Numbered from the stretch's first letter, positions 49,320 to 58,988 are shown. The stretch: DNA of 64,000 nucleotides from Ferruginibacter albus (GCF_020042285.1 NZ_CP083388.1:682001-746000), one strand, 5' to 3'. Numbers and translations: made by a program. The notes: a model not told the origin generated them from the letters alone.

Positions 49320-50045
49320 ATGAAAAGACAATACTTGAAATGGTATAGTCCGTCATTAGGCAGAGACATGGAGCTGTTGCTGTTCGGGCATGCAGGTCCG
49401 CCGGTTATATTTTTCCCTACCAGAACCGCACGCTTTTACGATTATGAGAACTGGAAAATAATCGAAGCGCTTAAATCAAAAATTGAATCTGGCTTATTAC
49501 AGGTTGTTTGTGTAGATAGCACGGATGCAGAAAGTTTTTATTCCGATGCACATCCTTCTTATAAAATAAAACGCTACCTCGATTACGAATCTTATATATT
49601 GTATGAAGTATTGCCTTTTGCAAAACGTATCAGCAGCTCATCGGATGTAATTGTTGCCGGTTGCAGCCTGGGTGGTTATCATGCAATGAATATAGCAATG
49701 AAACATCCTTCAGAGTTTTCTAAAGTGGTAAGCATGAGTGCCCGCTACGATCTTACTTTGTCTTCTCAGTGTTTTCCTGATCTGTTCAATGGCTATGTAG
49801 ATGAAAATATCTATTACAATATGCCTTCCCGTTATTTGCCAAACCTTACAGACCCTAAAATATTGTCAGACATCCGTAAGCTAAACATAACTATTGCAGT
49901 TGGCAAGGAAGATCCCTTCTTTTATAATAATGAACATTTAAGTAAAACCTTTTTGGATAAAAACATCAAGCACGAGTGGTTTCACTGGGATGGAGAAGCG
50001 CACCGGTCCCGCTACTGGCGGCAAATGGTGAAATGGTATTTGTAA
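49320..50045 (+). CDS. Esterase-like alpha/beta hydrolase
   Basis: A 241-aa alpha/beta hydrolase of the esterase D/putative esterase type. The nucleophile elbow is VAGCSLGGYHAMNIA; Asp (KEDPFFYNN) and the C-terminal His (WDGEAHRSRYW) complete a likely triad. The frame opens at ATG 49290, but the ATG at 49320 is preferred because family proteins begin close to the MKRQYLKWYS region. Substrate unknown; pairing with the SGNH hydrolase suggests ester metabolism. Confidence 0.8.
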   Translation: MKRQYLKWYSPSLGRDMELLLFGHAGPPVIFFPTRTARFYDYENWKIIEALKSKIESGLLQVVCVDSTDAESFYSDAHPSYKIKRYLDYESYILYEVLPFAKRISSSSDVIVAGCSLGGYHAMNIAMKHPSEFSKVVSMSARYDLTLSSQCFPDLFNGYVDENIYYNMPSRYLPNLTDPKILSDIRKLNITIAVGKEDPFFYNNEHLSKTFLDKNIKHEWFHWDGEAHRSRYWRQMVKWYL

Positions 50046-50196
50046 GCTCTCATAAATATCCACATTCATAGTGGACATCTTTCTTTAGCATACTAAAAGA
50101 ACCTGCACAAACTGACTTATTTTTATTTAAGATAAACGTGCGAAGAATTGCAGTGTTTGAATCTCTCGCAGAAATTATTTCAACAAAAGAATTGAC

Positions 50197-51279
50197 TTGG
50201 ATATTATTCTGATAATAGCGCTAATGGCAGCAGGCATCTTATGCGGTTGGTTTTTGCATTTGTTTGTACAGCAATCTTATGCGAGGAAGAATAATAACAA
50301 GCAAGCTCCATCTTTAATAAAACCTGTTGTTGAAAAAACTCCTGTTGTAATTAATAAAGAAGTTAAGACTATCAATACTGAACACGAAGTACAAAAAGCT
50401 TTTTTACAACGATTGTGCAATACCTTAAACGCATTAACAGACGTTAATCAAATTCAGTCAGAGGGATGCAGATTGTTGGGAGAGTTCCTTAAAGTAAGCC
50501 GTGTTATTTATGCTGAAGTAAATGATGATGAAATAATAATTAACCAGGATTATAGAAATGGAGTTTCTTCTTTAGCAGGTTATTATCCCAAAGATGCATT
50601 TAATGAAAAGATACCTGTTGCGAATTTGAATGATGCTGCAATATTTGAAACGGATATTCTTTCTTCATCAAAAATTACTGAAACAGAAAAGAACGATTAC
50701 CAGGCTGCCGGCATTGCTGCATATGTTTCTTATGCAATTGCAAAACAAGACAAGGTAGTAGCAAGCTTCGGCGTTCATAATGCAGAACCTCGTAACTGGA
50801 CAAAGGAAGAAGTTGCATTGATTGAAGAAACTGCAGACAAAATTTATTTTGCGATTGAAAAAATAAAGATCAATGAAGCCTTACACAAAAGCGAAGCCCG
50901 ATTGTATAATATCTTTCAAAGTTTGAATGCCGGTATTGCCGTGATCGATATCATGGGCAATATATCGCTCTCCAATAAAGAGATGCGGCGTTTTATGCCG
51001 AATGGTATTATTCCGTCAAGAGATAAAGAAACCATTAAACGCTGGAAAGCTTTTCGTGCAGATGGAAGACCCATTGAACCAAAAGATTTTCCAAGTAACA
51101 GAGCCATAAGAGGAGAGACTGTTTTACCCGGAATAGAAATGTTGTATATCCAGGAAGATGGTTGTGAGATATGGACTCGTGTGGCTTCAATACCTATAAA
51201 AGATAACAGGGGATTTGTTACAGAGGTGATCAGCGTGGTAACGGATATTAGCGAAGAGAAAAAATTAATAGAAGCATAA
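50197..51279 (+). CDS. Membrane-anchored GAF-PAS sensor without kinase domain
   Basis: A 360-aa protein with a single N-terminal transmembrane helix (about 3-25), a GAF domain (about 70-215) and a PAS domain with PAC-like end (about 228-355). It ends right after the PAC region with no histidine kinase or other output. The start is TTG at 50197; no ATG leaves the helix intact. A strong terminator follows, shared with the convergent T9SS gene. Confidence 0.75.
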   Translation: MDIILIIALMAAGILCGWFLHLFVQQSYARKNNNKQAPSLIKPVVEKTPVVINKEVKTINTEHEVQKAFLQRLCNTLNALTDVNQIQSEGCRLLGEFLKVSRVIYAEVNDDEIIINQDYRNGVSSLAGYYPKDAFNEKIPVANLNDAAIFETDILSSSKITETEKNDYQAAGIAAYVSYAIAKQDKVVASFGVHNAEPRNWTKEEVALIEETADKIYFAIEKIKINEALHKSEARLYNIFQSLNAGIAVIDIMGNISLSNKEMRRFMPNGIIPSRDKETIKRWKAFRADGRPIEPKDFPSNRAIRGETVLPGIEMLYIQEDGCEIWTRVASIPIKDNRGFVTEVISVVTDISEEKKLIEA

Positions 51280-51281
51280 AA

Positions 51282-51306
51282 AAATCCTCTGCATTGCAGA
51301 GGATTT
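51282..51306. terminator. Bidirectional terminator, AATCCTCTGC family
   Basis: AAATCCTCTGC/GCAGAGGATTT stem with a 3-base loop, serving both the GAF-PAS gene and the convergent T9SS gene. Similar hairpins lie at 55544-55563 and 59129-59150. Confidence 0.85.
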
Positions 51307-51329
51307 TTTTATTAAGAGTATCCTAACTG

Positions 51330-52481
51330 CTATTTAATAAACGAGCCTCTGTTCACTAAGCTTCCATCTGCATTGATTACTTTAATTGCATAAGCACCTT
51401 TTGCAAGATGACTTACATCTAATGGAATAGTATTGTTACCTGTTCTTAATGCTGCATTACTCAATAGCACCCTCTTGCCATTCATGTCATTTATTTGTAT
51501 TGATATAGTACTGTTTTGTTGAGATACAATAACTACATTCAATAAGCTACTGGCAGGGTTTGGATAGACAATGATCTTGTTGGCAATTTCATCCCCTTTT
51601 ATTAAAACTGTTTTGCTATAGCTGATACTATTATCAGCATTGAGCTGTTTTAAGCGATAATAATTATCTCCTGCAAAAGGATGCGCATCTACATCACTAT
51701 AATTAAATAAAGAATTATTGTTTTGTGCTTTGGAAGTAATGAAATGCAGATCACTGAATACAATTCCATCCCTGCTATGTTGTACTTCAAATCCTTTATT
51801 ATTTATTTCTGCAGCAGTTGACCAATAAAGAAGATTACTGTTGGCTTGTTTTTGCCCGTTGAAACTAAGGATGGTTACAGGCAATATAATACCGCTGAAC
51901 TCATCTGCACCAATACTCGGACCAGCAAGACTTCTTGCATCTCCGTCAATATCATCTGTTACGCCAGCCAATACAATTCCTTTACTATATGCAGCGGAAG
52001 TTCCTGAAAGAATGTGAAGGTCTATGGTGCCGGCATCTCCCACAGGTGTTTTAAATTTAGGATCGCCGTATACACTATTTACATCACTACCAACCCAGCC
52101 ATCACTATAGGTAGTTACATCTGACGTACCATCATTACCAAATACACCACCGGTACCATTGGCATAATATAGGTTGTTGCTTAATGTAAGAAAACCATTG
52201 CCGCTGTAAAACGTGGCTGCATAATGTTTTCCTGTAGCAGTATTATTAGAGCGGGCGTTTACAAAAATATTATTCACCACCGAATCATTAGGACTGGCAG
52301 TAGCAGCAGTTGCTCTTGTAAAAGCAGCCGTGTTTTGTACTCCGCCTATTGCCGCACCACCACCAATGTACACGCTATTATTATAGAAATTATTAGCATA
52401 AGTAACGGCTTTGGTTATTCCTCTTAATTGAAGCCCGGTAGTAATATCATTGCCGGCGCTATCAGCACCCAAACTAATCAT
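51330..52481 (-). CDS. 3' part of a frameshifted T9SS beta-helix gene
   Basis: The C-terminal section (from Met at 52481; the reading frame stays open further upstream into 52482-52575) of a giant secreted protein. It holds beta-helix strands (FYNNSVYIGGG), a linker (LPVTILSFNGQKQANSNLLY) and an intact T9SS sorting domain ending FIK. No signal peptide lies here. In frame upstream the sequence reads LTAADTNAVITGIYVGSGTANFINN, which continues the 5' part after a -1 shift near 52560. Confidence 0.8.
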   Translation of the reverse strand: MISLGADSAGNDITTGLQLRGITKAVTYANNFYNNSVYIGGGAAIGGVQNTAAFTRATAATASPNDSVVNNIFVNARSNNTATGKHYAATFYSGNGFLTLSNNLYYANGTGGVFGNDGTSDVTTYSDGWVGSDVNSVYGDPKFKTPVGDAGTIDLHILSGTSAAYSKGIVLAGVTDDIDGDARSLAGPSIGADEFSGIILPVTILSFNGQKQANSNLLYWSTAAEINNKGFEVQHSRDGIVFSDLHFITSKAQNNNSLFNYSDVDAHPFAGDNYYRLKQLNADNSISYSKTVLIKGDEIANKIIVYPNPASSLLNVVIVSQQNSTISIQINDMNGKRVLLSNAALRTGNNTIPLDVSHLAKGAYAIKVINADGSLVNRGSFIK

Positions 52482-52552
52482 ATTGTTTATAAAATTAGCC
52501 GTGCCGCTTCCAACATAAATACCTGTAATAACGGCATTGGTATCAGCAGCAG

Positions 52553-54247
52553 TTAAAGAAAGCCTGCGGTGGAAGGAACAGATATTCCAGTTAAGGTAGT
52601 GCCATTCCCACTCCCGGTTGACTGGGATGCAGTAGATAAATTATAAATAGTGTTATTGGAAATAGTAGCAGCGGAATTGGTAACGTAAATACCTCTCATA
52701 GCTGCACCGCCGGCACCTGCATAGTTGTTATTTATATTAGCTATCAAATTATCGGTAATAGAAATAGCGGTACCGATGCTTACAGCAATTCCTAAAATAC
52801 CTTGTGAAACACTTGGAGTAGAAGCTGTTGCCGCATTAATGCTGTTGGCTATGGTAGCACTGCCAATGGTATCTGCCATCACATTCACTCTTGCACCACC
52901 GGCTACAAAAACCCCGGAAAATTGTGGTGCATTATTAATATTTGAACCATTTACCGTAATACCGCTAATAACATTTTGGGTGATATTAATGGTATTGTTG
53001 GTACTGGCGGCATTATTAGTCCTTATCCCCATTAAACCACCCAGGCTGCCACCTGTAAATTTTATAGCCCCGGTTGAAGTATCTGAGCCTATCTTATTGG
53101 CAATGCAATTAAAATGCCCGCTGGTAAGGTTAATGCCTACAAAAGCAGTATTGGAAGTACTGTTTGTGGTAAAACTAATATTCGTAATTATATTGTTTGC
53201 AATATAATTGGTATCGCCTATGCCGGTAGTAACATCTATACCGGTAAATGTAGCGATTCCAGTATGTGTATACGCAGTGCTTCCGGCATGGGGTGCGCTA
53301 CCACCAATATAATTACCGGTAATAATAAAACCACTCCCCGTACTATCATTGCCGGCACTTTGGAGAATGGAGATAGCAGCGGCTAGTTGAGTAGAACTCG
53401 CTGCTCTGGATGCTGTTTGATAAAAACTATTATTGGTAATCTTCCAGGCATTGCTGCCGGTATTTAATTGGATGCCTGCAACCGGATCCTTGCTTTTGCC
53501 GAAATCGTAGATATTGCAATTGTCAATAACGTCATTATCATTATAGCCGGCAATGGTACCTGTTGATCCATACGAAACAATACAGTAGCCGAGTGTTGAT
53601 GAGGACGAGTGTATATTACAATAAGAAATAGTATCGTTATCATTGCCGGCAAGGGTAGAAGCATTGGCCGTACCAAAGAAAACAACACCGTTTGATATGG
53701 AGGAGCCTGAAATTTGGGTACTTCCCCCTTTTAGCTCACAATAAGTGATCTTATTATTACTTGCATCATTAGTGAAGCGGATAATGGTACCAGTTGATGC
53801 TGTACTTGTAAGCGTTAATTGTGACGTGCTGCCTGTACCGCCGGCCCGCCCGTCAATAGTTAAATACTGAATGCCATTAAGGGCTATTATATTAGTAGTA
53901 CTACCACTGCCGGAGATAATCAATCCTGTTGCACCGGCAGCGGGGCGTATGGTTAATGTTTTGGAAGCCGTAATACAGCTATTCGTGGAGAAGGTAATAG
54001 GGAATGTTTCGCCGGTGCTAACATAATCACTCTGTAATTCCAATATGGTTTTACCTCCTATACCATTGGTATTAATATAGGTTGATGCGGCTGTAAGCGT
54101 AGCAAACCCTGCGGGTGATGCAGGTGCTGTTGGTCCTATAGGTATTGTACCGCTAAGGATGCCGCAGCTTTGGGAAAATGTGGTGCTTGTAACCAATAAT
54201 AATAACGATGCCATGATAGCAGATAACCGGGCAATAAAGTTTTTCAT
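52553..54247 (-). CDS. 5' part of a frameshifted T9SS beta-helix gene
   Basis: The 564-aa N-terminal section has a signal peptide (ends TSTTFSQ) and many right-handed beta-helix turns (IISGSGSTTNIIALNG, ITNNSFYQTASR, NNTIYNLSTASQS) and stops at GFL. A one-base (-1) shift would join GF to SLTAADTNAV of the 3' part and give a single protein of about 970 residues with a C-terminal T9SS domain. The cause could be a sequencing error at the T-rich stretch, a true pseudogene or slippage. Confidence 0.8.
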   Translation of the reverse strand: MKNFIARLSAIMASLLLLVTSTTFSQSCGILSGTIPIGPTAPASPAGFATLTAASTYINTNGIGGKTILELQSDYVSTGETFPITFSTNSCITASKTLTIRPAAGATGLIISGSGSTTNIIALNGIQYLTIDGRAGGTGSTSQLTLTSTASTGTIIRFTNDASNNKITYCELKGGSTQISGSSISNGVVFFGTANASTLAGNDNDTISYCNIHSSSSTLGYCIVSYGSTGTIAGYNDNDVIDNCNIYDFGKSKDPVAGIQLNTGSNAWKITNNSFYQTASRAASSTQLAAAISILQSAGNDSTGSGFIITGNYIGGSAPHAGSTAYTHTGIATFTGIDVTTGIGDTNYIANNIITNISFTTNSTSNTAFVGINLTSGHFNCIANKIGSDTSTGAIKFTGGSLGGLMGIRTNNAASTNNTINITQNVISGITVNGSNINNAPQFSGVFVAGGARVNVMADTIGSATIANSINAATASTPSVSQGILGIAVSIGTAISITDNLIANINNNYAGAGGAAMRGIYVTNSAATISNNTIYNLSTASQSTGSGNGTTLTGISVPSTAGFL

Positions 54248-54468
54248 TTGCAGAGAGTGTTTTGGTTTGTTTTTCGTTTGTTATTGGGATAAGCTTGACT
54301 TTTATCAAAGCAATCTCTGAATAATAATTAATTATTAGGGTAAAATATTATCCTCATAACGTGGAAAAGATGGATTTAAAGACAACAACTAACGGGTTAG
54401 GATATCCTGGTTATACTTATTCCTTTGTAATCTATATAAAAGCTACATTATTTCTTGAAGTGATGGTT

Positions 54469-54502
54469 CATACATCCGGAAATAGTGCTCCATACATCCG
54501 GA
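54469..54502. repeat. Direct repeat CATACATCCGGA, 22-bp period
   Basis: CATACATCCGGA at 54469-54480 and again at 54491-54502. Two helical turns of spacing is the arrangement bound by LytTR-type regulators. It lies upstream of the giant T9SS gene. Confidence 0.5.
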
Positions 54503-54817
54503 AGTAATGTCGATTCCATGATCAACTCAATAAGCATACGTTGTAAAGTATATGCGATTCCATATTTTGCCTATTCCTCATCTTTAAACAACCTATTGCT
54601 CACCACTTACCCAACAGGGTATCCATACATCATTCAGAGGTGCGTATTACATGAATAAGATAATAGCCACCTGTATACAATGTATGTGCCACCACTTTGT
54701 GATGTATGCCCCACTATTTCAATACCGTATCGTCATGCAGCAGCAACCTATTCTCCATAGGTGTTGCACGTATTCCCCCTACCTATAACAGGATGATAAT
54801 AACTGAATTAAATAAAA

Positions 54818-54840
54818 ATGCCCGTTATAAAAACGGGCAT
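54818..54840 (-). terminator. Terminator after the 54865-55368 gene
   Basis: ATGCCCGTT/AACGGGCAT stem with a 5-base loop and a T-run on the minus strand, 24 bases after the stop. Confidence 0.85.
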
Positions 54841-54864
54841 ACAATAAAAAACACCTATGAAACC

Positions 54865-55368
54865 TCAGGTATTATCAGCAGGTGTATCAGGCGTATCACC
54901 ATCGCCGCTATTATTATTTGTTTTAAAGAATGGTAATAGATCATTATACTTAGTTTCCCAGCCGGCACCTGCATCTCCTGTTTCCATACGGTACTTTACA
55001 TAATTGTAATCTGTACGGGCAGCATTGTAAGCATCATAATCATGCGTAATACGGATATTATCAAATATCAAAGTACCTTCTGCCATATTGCTTATAAATT
55101 TTGCAGCAAAGGTTCTGTCCTCCCAATCAGCCCTGGTTTCTACATAATCCACTTCCGGGCAATTAAGATGTGGCTGGTTTTCATCGTATTCCAGTATTTT
55201 CATTACTACCAGCTTGTTTTGCTCGGCAACACTGCCATATTTCTTTCGTTCTTCAGGAGTAAGATTTTTCTTTTTGGTTTCAAGTATCTGGCGGATGGCA
55301 GCCCAATGTTGATTCATAGTGTCCTTTTCCTGCTGGGTAAAATGTACGTTGTTTAAATTGGTGATCAT
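54865..55368 (-). CDS. Conserved hypothetical, acidic C-terminal tail
   Basis: A 167-aa protein of mixed character: an N-terminal helical region (DTMNQHWAAIRQILETKKKN), a middle segment (LNCPEVDYVETRADWEDRTF) and an acidic low-complexity tail (GDGDTPDTPADN). No family is recognised. The presence of its own terminator and a clean ATG supports a real gene. Confidence 0.55.
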   Translation of the reverse strand: MITNLNNVHFTQQEKDTMNQHWAAIRQILETKKKNLTPEERKKYGSVAEQNKLVVMKILEYDENQPHLNCPEVDYVETRADWEDRTFAAKFISNMAEGTLIFDNIRITHDYDAYNAARTDYNYVKYRMETGDAGAGWETKYNDLLPFFKTNNNSGDGDTPDTPADNT

Positions 55369-55543
55369 GGTACTATAGTTTTTAAAAATTAGAAAATACG
55401 GTTAAAGAAATTTGTTTAGCCAAATGTAAAGGCTTGGAGTAATAGGAAGGAGGGAGATGTGTAAAATACCGATGAAATGTCAAGTAGTTTTTTATATGGT
55501 TGAATGATACCTGAAGCAAGTAATAAAAATTGCACATAAAAAA

Positions 55544-55563
55544 TCCCCTGCAGCTGCAGAGGA
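55544..55563 (-). terminator. Terminator, CCCCTGCAG family
   Basis: TCCCCTGCAG/CTGCAGAGGA stem with one mismatch and an A-rich region on the plus side, near the relic T9SS tail. Confidence 0.6.
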
Positions 55564-55593
55564 AATTATTTAATAAGAAGAGCAGGTTGTTGT

Positions 55594-55677
55594 TTATTTA
55601 ATAAACGAAGCGGTGTTCGTCGATCCGCCATCAGCGCTAATGATTTTTATTGCATAAGCACCTTTTGTTGATCCCGG
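55594..55677 (-). pseudogene. Relic T9SS C-terminal tail
   Basis: On the minus strand it encodes TKGAYAIKIISADGGS, then TNTASFIK and a stop, with an in-frame stop just upstream. It closely resembles the last residues of the 51330-52481 gene (AKGAYAIKVINADGSLVNRG). It is a degraded copy of that 3' end, with its terminator. Confidence 0.65.
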
Positions 55678-55703
55678 TTAAGCCTAAGTTGTTTTTAAAT
55701 CGA

Positions 55704-58385
55704 TTAGTTGATGACTATCTTTTTATAACCGTTAATTGACCTCAGCATATAAACCCCTTTTGCATACTTGCTTACATTAATGGATTGCAGTCCCACTGAC
55801 AATTGTGTATGTAAAAGAATTTGCCCGTTTATATTCATGAGCGTTATTGCTGATGGTGCATTTACTTGTAGCTGCAATATATTATTGGTTATAGGATTAC
55901 TGCTTATCAAATCAATATCCGTTTTTAATGTATTCAATGCTACAGCTTGTATAGTGCTGTATTTAATGCTGCCGTCTTTACCTGTTGCTATAATGCGATA
56001 ATAGTTTAATCCTTGCGCCGGAGAAGTATGCAGGTAAGTATAATCCTCGGCTACTGTTGCAGTTATTGTAGATAAATTCTTCCAGCTTTTACCATCGGTA
56101 CTATATTGTACAGTATAGCTATGTATGTTTTCTTGCTGTGAAATATCCCATGCCAACGATACATTTTTTTGATCGGCTACTGATGCATTAAAAGAAACCC
56201 ATGTTAACGGAAGTATTACAGAGCTGACTTTCTTGGCAAAAAATCCACCTGAATTATAAAAAACATAAGGAGTGCTGCTATTATCCAATGCTATCGATGT
56301 AATGTCAACGGTGCCTGCCGAGAGCCCGGCACTTCCAACAGTAATCCAGTTGGTTCCGTTGTATTTCATTACCGTAGCTTTATTTCCATTGGCGGCATCT
56401 ACATAAGAAACAAAAGGAGTTCCGCCGGCATCTACTGCCAGTGAAATATAGGTAGCAGCACCCGTTGAAAAGCCTTGTGCGCCAACTATTGACCAGCTTC
56501 CTCCGCTGTATTTCATTACAGTAAGCTTACCCGAAACGCCATCCTGGAAAGCAGCATAAGGTATGCTGTCGTTTGCCAGGATAAATGTTCCCCATCCTGT
56601 TGCATTGGGTGAAACAGCGGTACCGCCAACGGGCACCCAATTGGTGCCATTATATTTCATTACGGTAAGTTTATTTCCGTTACCCGCATCCTGGTACCCG
56701 ATATAAGGGGTATTTCCATTAATAGTGTCAACAGCTATACAAGTAGCATAAGCGGCTCCGGCAGTAAAATTAGCTGTGCCTACAACCGACCAGGTGCTGC
56801 CATTATATTTCATTACAGTGCCTTTATTGCTATGGGCGGCATCTCCAAAAGCAACATATAAGGTATTGTCGGAGGCTATTGCTAAAGATTCATAATAAGC
56901 CTGGCCCGGTGTAAAACCAGCAGTGCCAACTGTTGACCAACTGGTGCCATCAAATTTTGCCACTGTAGTTTTGTTGCCATTGCCTCCATCATCATATATT
57001 ACGTAAGGCGTGTTGTCATTACTTATTTTGATGGAAGGATAATCAATTGATGCGCTTGTAAACCCGGGCACACCAACAACTGACCAAACACCATTACTAT
57101 ATTTCTGTACGGTCAACTTTCGGTTAAAATATGCATCCTCGTATGCAACATAAATATTGCCGTTCTTATCCACCGCCGGTGATATCCGTGAAAATACATT
57201 ACCGGCAGAAATGGGTGGTAATGCGCCAACCGTTGTATTCCAAGTGCCGAATGTGAATTTTTTTACTACTGCCTTGTTATTATATCCTTCATCAATATAC
57301 CCGATATAAACATTGTTACCGGGATCTATTGCTACTGAAGGATAATCTACTCCACCTACGCTAAAGCCGGCAGTACCAAGAACGGACCATGAGCTGCTAT
57401 TGTATTTCATTACGGTAGCCTTAAAACCATTTTCTTCATCATTATATCCCATATAAAGATTATTGTTTTTATCAATTGCCAAGGTAGTATAGCCACCCAC
57501 AGAGTATGAAGTAAAACCTTGCGCACCTACTGTTGTCCAAGTGCCGCTGCTGTACTTCATTACAGTGGCTTTGCCGTCAGCATTGGCATCCCAAAAAGCA
57601 ACATAAGGATTATTGTTATTATCAATAGCCATCGAAATAAAATCTGCTTCGCTTCCGGAAAATCCTTCGCTACCCACTGTTGTCCAACTACCACTGCTAA
57701 ACTTCTTTACTGTGGATCCATAAGACGCATTTCCATCCTGGTAGGCAATGTAAGGAGTACCGTCTTTTGCTACAGCAACCGCTATGTAAGATGCCTGATC
57801 ATCCGAAAAATTTGCACTACCTACTGTTGTCCAGCTGCCACTGCTAAATTTCATTACGGTAGCCTTGTAATCATCTTCGCAATACCCTACATAAGGGGTA
57901 TTACTGGTGGTATCAAAAGCTAATGAGATATAAGAAGCCTGGTGTGCCGAAAATCCTGCACTGCCTACTATTACCCAACTGCTGCCATTGTATTTCATTA
58001 CAGTAGTTTTACTGCTATTACCATTATCGCTATAGGCTACATAAGGAACGCCGGTTTTATCCAGTGCCAAGGAAATATTATTGTTACTGCCCGAAGAAGA
58101 AAACCCTTCGCTACCTACTATTGCCCAGGCGGAGCCATTGTATTTTGATACGGTTAGTTTATTGCTATAACCACCGTCTGTATAAGCTATGTATATATTA
58201 CCGTTAGCATCTATTGCAGTAGATGAGTAATTGGAATTAACATTGTAACAAGGTTGAGCAAAATCATCGGGACCTGCCGCCTGCCATGTTTGAGCATAAG
58301 AAAAATGCAATGAGCAAATAAATAGAGTTGCAAAAACTATTCTTTTGTAGCAAACTTGTTTTATAAAAATGAAAGGCTTTAACAT
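55704..58385 (-). CDS. Secreted 13-repeat beta-propeller-like protein with T9SS domain
   Basis: An 893-aa protein with a signal peptide (ends FSYAQ) and about 13 near-identical units of roughly 50 residues, each ending in a KYNGSSW..VG.AGFS motif with PYVAY/PYIGY strands between. Such repeats fold as beta-propellers. A T9SS sorting domain closes the protein (LNYYRIIATGKDGSIKYSTI onward, ending YKKIVIN). It is likely displayed on the cell surface for binding. The near-identity of repeats suggests recent expansion. Confidence 0.82.
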   Translation of the reverse strand: MLKPFIFIKQVCYKRIVFATLFICSLHFSYAQTWQAAGPDDFAQPCYNVNSNYSSTAIDANGNIYIAYTDGGYSNKLTVSKYNGSAWAIVGSEGFSSSGSNNNISLALDKTGVPYVAYSDNGNSSKTTVMKYNGSSWVIVGSAGFSAHQASYISLAFDTTSNTPYVGYCEDDYKATVMKFSSGSWTTVGSANFSDDQASYIAVAVAKDGTPYIAYQDGNASYGSTVKKFSSGSWTTVGSEGFSGSEADFISMAIDNNNNPYVAFWDANADGKATVMKYSSGTWTTVGAQGFTSYSVGGYTTLAIDKNNNLYMGYNDEENGFKATVMKYNSSSWSVLGTAGFSVGGVDYPSVAIDPGNNVYIGYIDEGYNNKAVVKKFTFGTWNTTVGALPPISAGNVFSRISPAVDKNGNIYVAYEDAYFNRKLTVQKYSNGVWSVVGVPGFTSASIDYPSIKISNDNTPYVIYDDGGNGNKTTVAKFDGTSWSTVGTAGFTPGQAYYESLAIASDNTLYVAFGDAAHSNKGTVMKYNGSTWSVVGTANFTAGAAYATCIAVDTINGNTPYIGYQDAGNGNKLTVMKYNGTNWVPVGGTAVSPNATGWGTFILANDSIPYAAFQDGVSGKLTVMKYSGGSWSIVGAQGFSTGAATYISLAVDAGGTPFVSYVDAANGNKATVMKYNGTNWITVGSAGLSAGTVDITSIALDNSSTPYVFYNSGGFFAKKVSSVILPLTWVSFNASVADQKNVSLAWDISQQENIHSYTVQYSTDGKSWKNLSTITATVAEDYTYLHTSPAQGLNYYRIIATGKDGSIKYSTIQAVALNTLKTDIDLISSNPITNNILQLQVNAPSAITLMNINGQILLHTQLSVGLQSINVSKYAKGVYMLRSINGYKKIVIN

Positions 58386-58592
58386 TGGAGGTATTTAAGT
58401 TGAGAATTGATTGGGTACTAAGATAGCTTTAGCACTTTGGCTTATAAAGAAATACTTATCAAGGGATGTGGATTAGAACAACTTTAAAATTTATCAGAGA
58501 ATCAGGAAGGAGCGTTTTTAGTGAGATAAAATATTCGCCTGTCTAGCTATTGCCAATCCCAATGTTGTAGGTAGCCTTTCTTTGTCTTATTG

Positions 58593-58988
58593 TTATTGTG
58601 TTGGAAAACATTGTGGGCCAACTGCACCACCACCATATTCTAAAACAAGTTTATCGTTATAAAGAATATAAGTACAACTGTCATTGTATTTGGACTTCAT
58701 ACTATCTGGAATTGAATTGTCAAATAGATTATAATAATATTTACCTAAGCAACTTCTCTGATAGCCAATGTTGCAAGGCTCACCATTGCTTACCGAAATG
58801 ATGTACCTTTTCAAATCTTCAATTTCTTTCCTTTTTGAATTGTAGTTATTGATTAAATCAGCCTTGGAATAAATTTTCCCGTCACAAAAATCAAACGAGG
58901 AAAATGTGTAGTATATAAAACCGAAAAAGCATAAAAGTCCCACAAACAATGTTATTAATATCGACTTTACTGTCTTGTTAACTTTCAT
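58593..58988 (-). CDS. Small membrane-anchored protein, unknown
   Basis: A 131-aa protein with one transmembrane helix (about 9-31) and an extracytoplasmic region with five Cys (DFCDGKIYSK, GEPCNIGYQRSCLG, SCTYILYN, PQCFPTQ), which may form disulfides. No family is recognised. It lies in the second island. Confidence 0.5.
   Translation of the reverse strand: MKVNKTVKSILITLFVGLLCFFGFIYYTFSSFDFCDGKIYSKADLINNYNSKRKEIEDLKRYIISVSNGEPCNIGYQRSCLGKYYYNLFDNSIPDSMKSKYNDSCTYILYNDKLVLEYGGGAVGPQCFPTQ

Larger units (their letters stand above)
54248..54864. other. Intergenic region with a 22-bp direct repeat and a terminator
   Basis: About 617 bases without a gene. It holds the CATACATCCGGA direct repeat (54469 and 54491), several ATACAT-like words, and near the right end the terminator at 54818-54840 for the next gene. 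Confidence 0.6.

Noticed and set aside
52553-52575. Programmed -1 frameshift
   Set aside because: The junction lacks a clear X XXY YYZ slippery heptamer or downstream pseudoknot, so a sequencing error or mutation is more likely.
55704-58385. CRISPR-like periodic repeats
   Set aside because: The period is about 150 bases and the repeats are in frame and encode a protein; there are no constant direct repeats with unique spacers.
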